DNA from: JASHPR01 sp963833885
GTDB taxonomy: Bacteria; Actinomycetota; Actinomycetes; Streptosporangiales; Streptosporangiaceae
Length of the DNA: 64,000 nucleotides
Assembly (NCBI GenBank): GCA_963833885.1
Contig: CAWHZU010000033.1
Span: 294,336 to 358,335 of the forward strand
Reading direction: 5' to 3'
Within the stretch, counting starts at the first letter, position 1; each line of letters opens with the position of its first letter. The notes below the pieces were generated by a model. It was given only the letters and a program-made list of their open reading frames with translations, was not told the origin of the DNA and ran no database searches. A program made the position numbers and the translations under genes. Positions 33,445 to 42,005 of this stretch are shown piece by piece.

Positions 33445-34333
33445 GGACGTGCACGGGCGGGACCTTCGTTACTTCGTGGCGGTTGCCGAGGACCTGCACT
33501 TCACCCGGGCGGCCGAGCGGCTCTTTATCTCCCAGCCGGCGCTGAGCAAGCAGATCAGGATGCTGGAACGGCAGCTGGGCGCCCCGCTGTTCGACCGTGG
33601 CCGCGAGGGCGTGCGGCTGACCCTGGTTGGGGAGGCGCTGCTGCCGCATGCCCGCCAGGTCCTGGCTGCGTGGGACCGTGGCTGGGCGGAAGCGGAGCAG
33701 GCAAAAAGCAAGCAGCGGGCGACCTTGGTAGCGGGGATGAGCACGAGCCCGGGGCGCGGCGGCCTGCTGCCCGCGATCCGGTCCCGGTTCACCGCCCTCC
33801 ATCCGGAGGCAGTCGTGCAACTGCGGCAGGTCGGCTGGGACGACCCGACTGCCGGGCTCGCCGACGGCGCGGTCGATGTGGCTTTTGTCTGGCTCCCGCT
33901 GCCCGACCCCGGCCGCTACCAGTGGGTCGTGGTGGCCGAGGAACAGCGCCTCGTCGCCATGCCCGACAGCCACCCGCTGGCCAGCCGCGACGTCATCGAC
34001 TTCGCCGACCTGCTAGACGAACCGTTCCTCGCGCTGCCGCGAAGCGCCGGGCCGCTGCGGGACTACTGGCTAGCCGTCGACTCCCGCGGCGGCAGGGCGC
34101 CGCGGATCGGCGCAGAAATCGCCAGCACCGACGAGACCTACGAGGCGCTGGTCGACGGACGGGGTATGTGCCTGCTGGCAGCCGGCAACGCGCCCCTGAT
34201 CACCCTGGGGGGCGTCACTACCCGGCCCGTCCACGGCATATCGCCCAGCCAGCTGGCCCTGGCCTGGCGCGTTGGCGATACCCGCCCGCTGGTCCTGGAC
34301 TACGCGCGCGTCTGCCGCCAGGCCTTGGGCTAA
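33443..34333 (+). CDS. LysR-family transcriptional regulator
   Basis: 296 residues from ATG 33443 (ATG 33437 is two codons earlier). The HTH LRYFVAVAEDLHFTRAAERL, split here as LRYFVAVAEDL and FTRAAERLFISQPALSKQI, then LERQLGAPLFDR, is typical. A substrate-binding domain follows (VAGMSTSPGRGGLLPAIR to the end). It resembles the branch that regulates small oxidoreductases and exporters. Divergent from the SDR gene, the likely target. Confidence 0.93.
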   Translation: MDVHGRDLRYFVAVAEDLHFTRAAERLFISQPALSKQIRMLERQLGAPLFDRGREGVRLTLVGEALLPHARQVLAAWDRGWAEAEQAKSKQRATLVAGMSTSPGRGGLLPAIRSRFTALHPEAVVQLRQVGWDDPTAGLADGAVDVAFVWLPLPDPGRYQWVVVAEEQRLVAMPDSHPLASRDVIDFADLLDEPFLALPRSAGPLRDYWLAVDSRGGRAPRIGAEIASTDETYEALVDGRGMCLLAAGNAPLITLGGVTTRPVHGISPSQLALAWRVGDTRPLVLDYARVCRQALG

Positions 34334-34358
34334 TCGGCCCGGGGGACCACCCGGCGGC

Positions 34359-35339
34359 CTAGACCTGGCGGAAGCCCCAGTTCAGCAGCTGCCTGGCGGC
34401 CCCGAAGGCCGCGTTGGGGTTGTCGGTCGGGTTCTCGTGCAGGACCACGCCGATCAGTGTGATCCCGCCGCGGCGCGCCTCGAACAGCAGGCAGTGGCCC
34501 GCAGCCTTGGTGTTGCCGGTCTTGATTCCGACGGCGCCCTGATACGACCCGATCAAGTTGTCAGTCGTGCGCCAAAGGTAACTGTGGTGCAAATGCGTAG
34601 CGGGCACATAATAGGTGCGCTGCGCCACAATGTTGCGGAAGGTCGGATAACGCATGGCCCGCTCGCCGAGGCGGATCAGGTCGGCGGGCGAGGAGTAGGT
34701 GGAGAGTTCGGTCGGATAGGGCATACCGTCGAACCAGGAAAAATGGGTCGAGGTCATGCCCAGCGACTGTGCCATCGCGTTCATCTTCGCCACGAATGCG
34801 CTCCGGCCGGGGCCGTAGGCGGTGGCAAGCAGGTAGGCCGCGTCGCAGCCGGACGGAAGCAGCATGGCCTCGAGCAGCTGCCGGGCCGTCAGCCGGTCCC
34901 CGGCGATCAGGCCTGCACTGCTCGCGCCGTCCTTGTGCACGTACCGGATCGCGGCCTTGGTGACCTTGATCTCCCGGCCCAGGTCACCGGCCCTGAGCAC
35001 CAGCAGGGCGGTCATCACCTTGGTGATGCTGCCCATGGGGCGTCCCACGGTGTCGTCCTTGCCCCACAGGACGGCGCCGGTGGTGGCGTCGATGAGCTCG
35101 CCGCCCCGCAGGCTCACCGACGGCGGTGCCGTGGCCGGCCTCGCGGCGTTTGTCTGCGCGGCCCCGATCGGCAGCTCCTGGGCCTGGGCCGGGGCCGACA
35201 TGAAGACGGCCGCCGACGTGAGAGCGGTCACGGTGCCGAGCCCGAAAGCCAGGCACCGGCTGCAGCGCCAATTGCGCGAATTCAGCCGCGGAGTTAGCAC
35301 GAGGAGATTCAACCAGTCGGTGAAAGCCGGCGCAGGCAT
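34359..35339 (-). CDS. D-alanyl-D-alanine carboxypeptidase (peptidase S11, penicillin-binding protein)
   Basis: 326 residues. A long N-terminal region with a signal segment (AFGLGTVTALTSAAVFMSA, cleaved near APAQAQ) exports it. The active-site SxxK is in GSITKVMTALL, the second motif is PSGCDAAYLLA, and the third is GIKTGNTKAAG (KTG). It trims the terminal D-Ala from peptidoglycan side chains. The second motif has Cys where the family consensus SxN has Asn. No C-terminal amphipathic helix or membrane anchor is seen, so it may be soluble outside the cell. Confidence 0.9.
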   Translation of the reverse strand: MPAPAFTDWLNLLVLTPRLNSRNWRCSRCLAFGLGTVTALTSAAVFMSAPAQAQELPIGAAQTNAARPATAPPSVSLRGGELIDATTGAVLWGKDDTVGRPMGSITKVMTALLVLRAGDLGREIKVTKAAIRYVHKDGASSAGLIAGDRLTARQLLEAMLLPSGCDAAYLLATAYGPGRSAFVAKMNAMAQSLGMTSTHFSWFDGMPYPTELSTYSSPADLIRLGERAMRYPTFRNIVAQRTYYVPATHLHHSYLWRTTDNLIGSYQGAVGIKTGNTKAAGHCLLFEARRGGITLIGVVLHENPTDNPNAAFGAARQLLNWGFRQV

Positions 35340-35497
35340 TTAACCGAAATTAGAACCCCTGCCCGGTGACGCCAGTAATTTCCATAAAGTCAATACGTTC
35401 GCAAGCGGCACATCACCCGCATAATGGTCACAAGCGGGCGCTGGCCCGGCACAGGCGTCGGGCGGCGGCCGGTGCCGCGCCGGGGATCTGGGCCGGG

Positions 35498-35845
35498 TCA
35501 GTCCTCGACGGTGACCGGTATCCCGCCGGAGATCATGGTGCCCGGGGGACACAGCCAGGTCATCGCCTCCACCTCGAGCCGGTCGGCCTGCACGGCGGGG
35601 TCGGTGTTCGCCAGTTCCCTGGCCCGGTCGACCGACTCGGTGGCCCAGATCGATATTCCGCGCAGCGCCTCGTCCGGCTGGTCGAGTACGGGACCGTTGG
35701 TGACGACGTGACCGGCCTCTCGCATTGCCCGGTAGAACGCGAGGTGGTCGCGCTGGATCTGCTCCGTGGCGGCGTCGTCGTAGCTCACCGCGTCGTCGGG
35801 CCGGCGCAGCAGTATGAGCTGGAACCCGTGCAGGTCGATGGCCAC
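35498..35845 (-). CDS. YciI-like protein
   Basis: 115 residues from GTG 35845. FQLILLRRPDDA, HLAFYRAMREAGHVVTNGPV and GISIWATESVDRARELANTDP are typical of YciI-like ferredoxin-fold proteins, here with a His (HLAF) that is conserved in the family. It starts 4 bases after the stop of the ArsR-SRPBCC gene, so it belongs to that operon and is its likely target. Function unknown. Confidence 0.85.
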   Translation of the reverse strand: MAIDLHGFQLILLRRPDDAVSYDDAATEQIQRDHLAFYRAMREAGHVVTNGPVLDQPDEALRGISIWATESVDRARELANTDPAVQADRLEVEAMTWLCPPGTMISGGIPVTVED

Positions 35846-35849
35846 GGGC

Positions 35850-36659
35850 TCATCCTGCCGCAAGTGCTTCGATCGCCGGGCCGTAGCTCCTGATGTCGCC
35901 GAATTGTGCGATCCCGGCAGCTTCCTCGTCGGAGATCGGCCCTACGGCGACCTTAGTGACCCGCACCACCGTGACCGGCCCGGGCTCCTCGGTGAGTTCG
36001 TACTCGGTGTCCAGGACCGTGCCGGGGGACAGCCGGCCGCGCGTCGCCCAGGCGCGCGGCGGGTCGAAGAGCGTGACCTGGCCGTACAGATGACCGTTCT
36101 CGCCGCCCCAGTCCTCGTAGTGCCGACCGCCGACCCGGGGCTCGACCACCACGGCCCGTACCCGGTCGCCGCCGTAGGTGTGCGGGAACCAGTCCAGCAC
36201 CTGCCGGGTCATCACCTCGAACGTTCGCTGCGCGCTGGCACGGACGCGCAGTTCATACGCCAGCCGGACGGTGCGGACCGACTCTGTGGCAACGGGCATT
36301 TCGTCCCCTCCTGTCTCGACCGTCCGCTTGAACGCGAGCAGGGCGGCGGCATCGATGTCAGCCAAGGGCTGCACCCACCGCTCGTACCACTCCCGCAGCG
36401 GAACCGCGTTGAGGTAGTTGAACCGGTCTCGGCCGCGGCGCTCGATGAGCACGACTCCGGTGTCGGCCAGGACCCCGAGATGCTGCATGACCGCGAACCT
36501 GCTGAGTTCCGGGATCTGCCTGGCCAGCGTGCCGGTGGTCGCCGGACCGTTCCGGAGCAGGTCGAGCAGGCGCCGGCGCCACGGGCTGGCGAGCGCCCGC
36601 CACAGGTCCGGCTCCTCGGCTGCCGGAACTGCCGCCGTTGCCGCAGCTCCTCGCGTCAT
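35850..36659 (-). CDS. ArsR-type winged-helix regulator fused to an SRPBCC (AHSA1) domain
   Basis: 269 residues. Residues 15-95 form the wHTH: LWRALASPWRRRLLDLLRNG, seen as ALASPWRRRLLDLL, then SRFAVMQHLGVLADTGVV and RRGRDRFNYLN. Residues ~125-269 form the SRPBCC lipid/ligand-binding fold (ELRVRASAQRTFEVMT, DRVRAVVVEPRVGG, GQVTLFDPPRAW). Fusion of sensor and DNA-binding parts means one protein probably detects a small hydrophobic molecule. A perfect inverted repeat lies directly before its start codon. It is followed by the YciI gene. Confidence 0.88.
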   Translation of the reverse strand: MTRGAAATAAVPAAEEPDLWRALASPWRRRLLDLLRNGPATTGTLARQIPELSRFAVMQHLGVLADTGVVLIERRGRDRFNYLNAVPLREWYERWVQPLADIDAAALLAFKRTVETGGDEMPVATESVRTVRLAYELRVRASAQRTFEVMTRQVLDWFPHTYGGDRVRAVVVEPRVGGRHYEDWGGENGHLYGQVTLFDPPRAWATRGRLSPGTVLDTEYELTEEPGPVTVVRVTKVAVGPISDEEAAGIAQFGDIRSYGPAIEALAAG

Positions 36660-36675
36660 GTGATAAAAGTATCAC
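36660..36675. promoter_or_regulatory. Inverted repeat next to the ArsR-SRPBCC start
   Basis: GTGATA-AAAG-TATCAC, perfect 6-bp arms, one base from the start codon at 36659 on the minus strand. It is AT-rich in a GC-rich setting, so a good autoregulatory operator candidate. Confidence 0.55.
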
Positions 36676-36692
36676 CTATCGAGCCCAGGTCG

Positions 36693-38465
36693 CTAGAGCC
36701 GCCAGACGAGCAGTCGGCCGACCTTGAAGGCTGGGCGGCCGAACAGCGCGGTCAGCACTGGCCCGAGCCGGGAGCGCCGGTGCAGGACGTCGATGACGGC
36801 GGCCGGACGCCAGTACGCGACATCGGCCCGGAGCTGCGCCAGGGACCGGTGCACAGACGGTGCCTTCCCGGTCCAGAGCGGGTCCAGGTACTGCGCGTCG
36901 GTCCCGGCCAGCCCCGGGCTGACCTTGGTCTGCCCGGACTGGTTCGGCCCGAGGAAGTACCCGCCGATCATCGACGCGGGTTCGGCGGTGTCCGCCTGCC
37001 AGCGCATCGGCTGGGTGAAGTGCTCCTCCGGGATCGGGACGACGAGCACCCGGGCGCCCGGCGCGAGCCGAAGCCGGGCGAAGGCGGCCTGCCAGCCAGC
37101 CGGGACCGGTGTGGGCGCGGCCGCGGCGTACGGCAGGGGGGTGAGCGGGAGCACCGCCAGCACCGCGACCGCGGTGGCCAGGTGCGCTCGGTGCCCCCAG
37201 CGCCGTTCGGCAGACTCCGCCTGCCGCGCCCGGTCCAGCGCGAAGGCCAGCACCGCAGCGGCGGCGCCGTCCGCGAGGATGGCCAGGCGGTCCGGGATCA
37301 GCTCGCCGAGCACCGGCAGACCCTGGAGCCAGTGCCAGGGCAGGAACGGGCCGACCCCGCGGTAGCTGTCGCCGAGGCTGACCAGTTCCAGCACCGCGAA
37401 GGTAACGGCCATGACCCGGACCCGCGGGTGCCGCCAGTACCGGATCGCCCCGGCCACCAGCACCACGAGCAGCGGCCAGCCCAGGTAGGCAAGGTACTCG
37501 GGGAGATGCGTCGGATACTGGGCCGCGGCTGCGGCGTTGGCGGGCGTGTGGAACAGCAGGTTCCCCGCCGGCGTCACGAACACGGCGGGATGAGCCGAGA
37601 GGTAGCTCGTGTAGTGCGTGAACCTCGGCTGGTAGTGCTGCTTGAGCGGGCCGTGGAACTGCGCCCACATGGCGTGCCCGCAGATCACCAGCATGACTGC
37701 AACCCCGGTCGCTATGCCGGTTCCCGCATGACGGGCCTTAACGCGGGCGGCCCGTGGCTGACCGGCCACCAGCACCACAACCAGCACCAGCCCGGCCAGG
37801 GCCGTGTCGGTCAGTAACTCCTCTCCGGTGAACAGCTGGGCGGCGGCCAGCACGCCGAGCCAGGCACCGGTCCGCACGGCGTTGCCCCGGCCGGTGACGA
37901 TCCTGAGCAGGGCATCGATGATCAGCGGCGGCAGCACCGCGAACTGCAGGTTGTAGTGGCCGATGCCGGAGTTCAGCAGCGCGGGGGAGAAGCCGTAGAC
38001 CGCGCCGCCGATGGCGGCAGCCGTCAGGCTGGCTCCCCAGCGGCGCAGCACGACGAACAGGCTCGTCGCGGAGCCCGCGAACCCCAGCGTGAGCATCAGG
38101 GTCAGGCTCGTCTGCGGCCCGGCCAGCAGCGTCACGGGGGCCAGCAGCACCCCCGGCAGCAGCACCGACGTGTTCCACATCATGCTGATGCCGTGCGGCG
38201 CGTTCAGCGCGGCCGTGGTCAGCGCCGGAAGCCTGCCATGTGCAATCGCCGTCGCCTCGTAGCGCATGAACCAGGCGAACAGGTTGACGTCCTGAACGTC
38301 GCCGACCTGGGCCCGCGCCGCCGGATCGGCGCCCAGCCTGCAAGTCACGGCCACCGCGCCGAGTAGGTAGCAGCACCCGACCAGCCACGGGGTCAGCGTT
38401 CGGGCCCTCTCGCGTGACCGGTCTGCGGCCCGGGCTGATTCCAGCGCAGGCGCGACGAGGCTCAC
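36693..38465 (-). CDS. Polytopic membrane protein, GT-C-like
   Basis: 590 residues with about ten to twelve hydrophobic helices between residues 25 and 450, and a soluble tail of ~130 residues. GDVQDVNLFAWFMRYEATAI in the first exported loop holds the acidic residues expected in GT-C transferases that use lipid-linked sugars. FSPALLNSGIGHYNLQF, GEELLTDTALAG and GWPLLVVLVAG follow. It resembles uncharacterised actinobacterial 'glycosyltransferase' membrane proteins. It stands alone between unrelated genes, so it is not obviously part of the polysaccharide operon. Confidence 0.65.
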   Translation of the reverse strand: MSLVAPALESARAADRSRERARTLTPWLVGCCYLLGAVAVTCRLGADPAARAQVGDVQDVNLFAWFMRYEATAIAHGRLPALTTAALNAPHGISMMWNTSVLLPGVLLAPVTLLAGPQTSLTLMLTLGFAGSATSLFVVLRRWGASLTAAAIGGAVYGFSPALLNSGIGHYNLQFAVLPPLIIDALLRIVTGRGNAVRTGAWLGVLAAAQLFTGEELLTDTALAGLVLVVVLVAGQPRAARVKARHAGTGIATGVAVMLVICGHAMWAQFHGPLKQHYQPRFTHYTSYLSAHPAVFVTPAGNLLFHTPANAAAAAQYPTHLPEYLAYLGWPLLVVLVAGAIRYWRHPRVRVMAVTFAVLELVSLGDSYRGVGPFLPWHWLQGLPVLGELIPDRLAILADGAAAAVLAFALDRARQAESAERRWGHRAHLATAVAVLAVLPLTPLPYAAAAPTPVPAGWQAAFARLRLAPGARVLVVPIPEEHFTQPMRWQADTAEPASMIGGYFLGPNQSGQTKVSPGLAGTDAQYLDPLWTGKAPSVHRSLAQLRADVAYWRPAAVIDVLHRRSRLGPVLTALFGRPAFKVGRLLVWRL

Positions 38466-38562
38466 GATCTCTCCAGACTCCGTAATGTAATCGGACAGTC
38501 ACAAAGAGTAGCTCGCAACACGCTGGGGGCATCGGTACTTGACGAATCACGTCAGGTAATGC

Positions 38563-39416
38563 TCACTCTTGGTGCGGCGCCAGGCCCTCGATGATCTGGT
38601 CAAGCTGGCTGAGCAGCATGTGCCCGCCGCTCTCCACGATGCGCAGCCGGGCGGCCGGGCACGCGGCGGCGATCACGCGGGCATGCGCCACCGGCACGTT
38701 GCGGTCCTCGGTGCCGTGCCAGATCTGGACCGGGACCGCGATATCCGCGACATCCACATCCCACCGCCGGGCGAACAGCCAGAAGTCCCTTGCCGTCGCC
38801 CGCGCCGCCGTCGCAGACGGGTGCCGGAGGTCGTCGAGGAACCCGGCCCGCAAGTCGTCGTTCTCACGCAGCAGGCGGGCGTCGGGTTCGGCGAGCAGGG
38901 CGGCGAACCGGTGCAGCGTCTGCTCCGGGCGGGTCCGGCCCGCGTGCAGCGCCGCCGCGAACAACAGCCGGGCCGCGGCCTGGGAGCGCCGGGCCGTCTT
39001 GATCACGAGCCGGTCGGCCGGCAGCAGCGGGCTTCGCGGCACCAGCGGTGCCACACTCCCGACCGTCGCCACGGCGGTGACCTGGCCCGCCAGCAGCACG
39101 CCGCAGGCGAGCGCCGTGGGTCCGCCGCCGGAAAGGCCAACCACGGCGCAGCCGTCCGGGCCCAGGTGCCGGATCAGCTCGCCCAGGTCCCGTGCGCCTG
39201 AGGCGATCGTTCGCGATGAGTCAAAGCCCGACCCGCCGTATCCGGCCGGTCCGGAACAATCAGAGCTAAGCCGCGGTCGCGCGCGGGCCGGTCAAGGCCG
39301 GCCAGCTGCCGTGACGACCCGGGAGTACCGTGCAGCACCAAGGCCGCGGCGCAGCCCTCGGCGCCGATCGCCTGGTAGGCCAGCCGACGGCCGTCGGGCA
39401 GGTTCATCTGCGCCAC
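38563..39416 (-). pseudogene. Alpha/beta hydrolase with a single-base frameshift
   Basis: All parts of a ~280-residue hydrolase are present. The start DGRRLAYQAIGAEG and LVLHGTPGSS (oxyanion HG) lie in one frame up to 39243. GLSGGGPTALACG (nucleophile Ser), WHGTEDRNVP (Asp) and ESGGHMLLS (His) lie in another. Restoring one G at about 39242 would give PDRPGYGGSGFDSS and a continuous protein. It is either a fresh pseudogene or a sequencing error. Start at GTG 39416 or ATG 39407. Confidence 0.82.
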
Positions 39417-39452
39417 GGCGTGAAGGCTAACAGCCGTTTTGGGGAGGATCGT

Positions 39453-40109
39453 TTGACGCAGGCACACTGGCGAGGCTGGCTTGCGGCGCTCGCGGCCACG
39501 CTGGTGACCGCGGGGCTGGTGATCGCTGAGATCGACGACACCGGGATGCGGCACTGGTGGTCCAGTCACGCGCTGACCACCGACACTGTGTCCGGCCTGC
39601 TCGTGCTGCTGATCACGTTGCTCGTGGTGAACCAGGTGGTCCGCAGGCGCCAGCTCAGGGACAGGTCGCAGGCGGTCGCGGCGCAGGCGGCCATCATGAT
39701 GGCCCAGGCGGATCGCGCGTCCAGCGCGGTGTCCTTGGCGCTTGACGGGTCGGGCGACCGCAGCAGCGCGTCCGACGAGTTCCGGACCTACATGATGATG
39801 CTGCTGGTCGGCGCGCCGGTGCTGATCGACGGGAGGCTCTCCCGGAGCTTCCTGGAGCAGGCCCAGCGCCTGGGCGGTGAGATGGCCCGCGTGCTGGCCA
39901 CGATGACCAGGGCGCACCACTCCGAGCACGCGCCCACCGCGCCGGACGCCCGGCTCAACGAGGCGACCGCGCAACTCCGGACCGTGGCGGCGCCGCTGCT
40001 GCAGCCGCTCGACCTCAGCGAGCTCGTCGCCGCCGGCGTGGATGACACGGCTAACGCAGATGACACGGATAACGCGGATAACCAGCCCTCTTCGGAGCAA
40101 AGTTCCTGA
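39453..40109 (+). CDS. Hypothetical two-helix membrane protein
   Basis: 218 residues from TTG 39453, which has GGGGAGG 6 bases upstream. Two hydrophobic helices (GWLAALAATLVTAGLVIA and SGLLVLLITLLVVNQVV) are followed by a helical cytoplasmic region, AVAAQAAIMMAQADRASSAV to about 165, likely coiled coil. A hydrophilic tail ends in imperfect DDTANADDTDNAD repeats. No family recognised. The start lies 36 bases from the divergent hydrolase gene. Confidence 0.6.
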   Translation: MTQAHWRGWLAALAATLVTAGLVIAEIDDTGMRHWWSSHALTTDTVSGLLVLLITLLVVNQVVRRRQLRDRSQAVAAQAAIMMAQADRASSAVSLALDGSGDRSSASDEFRTYMMMLLVGAPVLIDGRLSRSFLEQAQRLGGEMARVLATMTRAHHSEHAPTAPDARLNEATAQLRTVAAPLLQPLDLSELVAAGVDDTANADDTDNADNQPSSEQSS

Positions 40110-40160
40110 CCACCCCGCGCGGCCACGCCCGCCAGTCGGCTGCCGCAGTACGGTCAGGAC

Positions 40161-40559
40161 ATGACGCCAGCACCGATGGTCATTCCGCCGCAAGCGGCCG
40201 GGGCACCCGGCGTGGGCGTGCGGGGCGTATCCCTGGTTATCGAGGACTGGTCGGCTCAGGGAGAGGCGCATGAGGTCGCGCCTCTGCACGTTCACCGCGC
40301 CGACGACGAGGCATGGCACGTCATGTCAGGGGCGCTGCGGTTCCGGTTCGCCGACGACGTGATCACCGCCGGTGCCGGCTCGACCGTGCTCGTGCCGGCC
40401 GGCGTCGCGCACACGTTCGGCAACGCCGGGCCAGAACCCTCGCGGTACCTCATCATCCTGCCCGCGCGGCTGGACGAGCTGATCAAGAGACTGCATGAGG
40501 CCGAGCCCGCCGAGCACCCGGCGATCTACCGCAGGTTTGAATCCGAACTCCTGGAGTGA
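40161..40559 (+). CDS. Cupin-domain protein
   Basis: 132 residues. PLHVHRADDEAWHVMSGALRF is motif 1 (seen as PLHVHRADDEAWHVMSG; H-x-H-x5-E) and PAGVAHTFGNAG is motif 2 with its His. The metal triad is complete, unlike the cupin at 4909. Small single-domain cupins can be isomerases, dioxygenases or sensors. ATG 40161 is 10 bases before the ORF's proline-rich stretch. It is followed after 10 bases by the phosphotransferase gene; probably one operon. Confidence 0.85.
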   Translation: MTPAPMVIPPQAAGAPGVGVRGVSLVIEDWSAQGEAHEVAPLHVHRADDEAWHVMSGALRFRFADDVITAGAGSTVLVPAGVAHTFGNAGPEPSRYLIILPARLDELIKRLHEAEPAEHPAIYRRFESELLE

Positions 40560-40569
40560 GAGCGCGGCG

Positions 40570-41379
40570 ATGCCCGAGCGAGCGTCCTTCACCACGCATC
40601 TCGTCGACATCGGCGACGACGAGGTGATCAAGCGGTTCCGCTCCTGGGACCGCGGCGAGCACCGGCGGGAATGGCAGGCCCTGACGCTGCTGGCGAGCTA
40701 CGCGCCGGACCTGGCGCCCGCGCCATTGAGCGCCGACCTGACGTCGGTCCCGCCGCAGGTCCGGATGTCCCGCGTCCCCGGGCTGCCGCTGGACGGGCAG
40801 GCGGTCACGCCCGGCCACCTGGACGCGGTCGCCGCAGCGATCAGCCGGCTGCATGTTGCGGTGCCCCGGGATGTCGTGGCTGGCCTGCGGCCGCAGCCTT
40901 GGCTGGAGGTTGGCGTGGTCAACCGGATGCGGTCGATCGTTGCCGGGAGGCGGGTGCCGGACAACGACGCCCTGGCACGCACGGCGTTCGACGCGGGGAT
41001 GCGCTGGTTCGCCCGGGCCGCCGACCCGTGGCCCGAGCCGCGCAGCGTTGTCTTCGGCCAGGGCGACGGGAACCTTGCCAACTACCTGTGGGACGGCGAG
41101 CGGGTGCGCCTGGTCGACTTCGAGGACTCGGGTCGCAGCGACCGGGCATACGAGCTGGCCGCGTTCGCCGAGCACCTGTCGGTATGGCACGACGCCGGGA
41201 TTGAGACCGGAGCGCTACTCGGCCGGTTCGAGCTCACCAAGGGGGAGCGTGCGCGGGTCCTGTTCTTCCGCCGGTGCTTCGCCTTGTACTGGCTGCTCCG
41301 GCTCCTCGGCCGGCCGGACGACGGCCACGGCACGCTCCATAGCCAGGCCGCCCGGCTGCTCGGCATCCTCGGAGACTGA
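40570..41379 (+). CDS. Aminoglycoside phosphotransferase-family kinase
   Basis: 269 residues. EVIKRFRSWDRGEHRREW holds the ATP-site Lys and Glu; VFGQGDGNLANYLWD is the catalytic loop (GD-x-N with Gln in place of the usual His), and VRLVDFEDSGRSDRAYELA the metal-binding D-x-E/D. This is the APH/choline-kinase superfamily. There is no reason to call it an antibiotic-resistance enzyme; many relatives phosphorylate sugars, choline or other alcohols. It probably forms an operon with the upstream cupin. Confidence 0.85.
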   Translation: MPERASFTTHLVDIGDDEVIKRFRSWDRGEHRREWQALTLLASYAPDLAPAPLSADLTSVPPQVRMSRVPGLPLDGQAVTPGHLDAVAAAISRLHVAVPRDVVAGLRPQPWLEVGVVNRMRSIVAGRRVPDNDALARTAFDAGMRWFARAADPWPEPRSVVFGQGDGNLANYLWDGERVRLVDFEDSGRSDRAYELAAFAEHLSVWHDAGIETGALLGRFELTKGERARVLFFRRCFALYWLLRLLGRPDDGHGTLHSQAARLLGILGD

Positions 41380-41407
41380 GCGGCGGGCGTCACCGCCTGG
41401 GCCGGGT

Positions 41408-41926
41408 TTACGTTCCCGCAGGCATCGCCAGCCGGGTGGGCTCCGCCGAGCGCCAGGGCCGGAGCCAGGCTTCGTCCTCGCGCGGGACGGCCCGGCCGCA
41501 GGTGCTGCAGACGCCGCCGATGCTCACCTGGCCGCCGCAGCTGACGTGCAGCATCTGCATCGGCGCCGTCCCCGTCGCTGGGCTGGTGTGGCGGGTGCCC
41601 CAGTCGGCGAGCGCCCGCAAAAGCGGCAGCAGGTCCGCGCCGGCCTGGGTCAGCCGGTATTCCTGCCGCGTCCGGTTGCCGTCGCGGTAGGGGACCTTCG
41701 CGAGCACGCCAGCTTCCACCAGACGAGCCAGCCGCCCCGACAGGATGTTGTCGGCGATGCCCAGGTTCTCCCGGAATGCATCGAAGCGGGTGATCCCGGC
41801 GGTGGCGTCGCGCAGGATGAGCAGCGTCCAGCGATCACCTAGCAGGTCTCCCGCCCGGCCGATCGGGCAGGAGCGGCTGGCGGGGTCGACGCCTTCTTCG
41901 CGTTGTACCGGTGAACTGGCTTGCAT
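41408..41926 (-). CDS. HxlR-family regulator with C-terminal Cys cluster
   Basis: 172 residues, longer than most HxlR proteins. The wHTH is SCPIGRAGDLLGDRWTLLIL, split as CPIGRAGDLLGDRW, FRENLGIADNILSGRLARL and EYRLTQAGADLLPLL. The extra C-terminal 50 residues have HVSCGGQV...GVCSTCGR, a possible zinc ribbon. Divergent from the tautomerase-SnoaL fusion gene with only 79 bases between, so it is likely the regulator of that gene. Confidence 0.9.
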   Translation of the reverse strand: MQASSPVQREEGVDPASRSCPIGRAGDLLGDRWTLLILRDATAGITRFDAFRENLGIADNILSGRLARLVEAGVLAKVPYRDGNRTRQEYRLTQAGADLLPLLRALADWGTRHTSPATGTAPMQMLHVSCGGQVSIGGVCSTCGRAVPREDEAWLRPWRSAEPTRLAMPAGT

Positions 41927-42005
41927 ATCAAAAGTCTACCCGCTACTCTCACGATATGGCTAACTTGCTAAACGAAAGCCAGATCGATCGACGGGAAGGA
42001 TCGCT

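Noticed and set aside
40570..41379. Antibiotic-resistance phosphotransferase
   Set aside because: Only the general kinase fold is supported; the catalytic loop is QGDGN and context is a cupin, so no drug substrate is implied.
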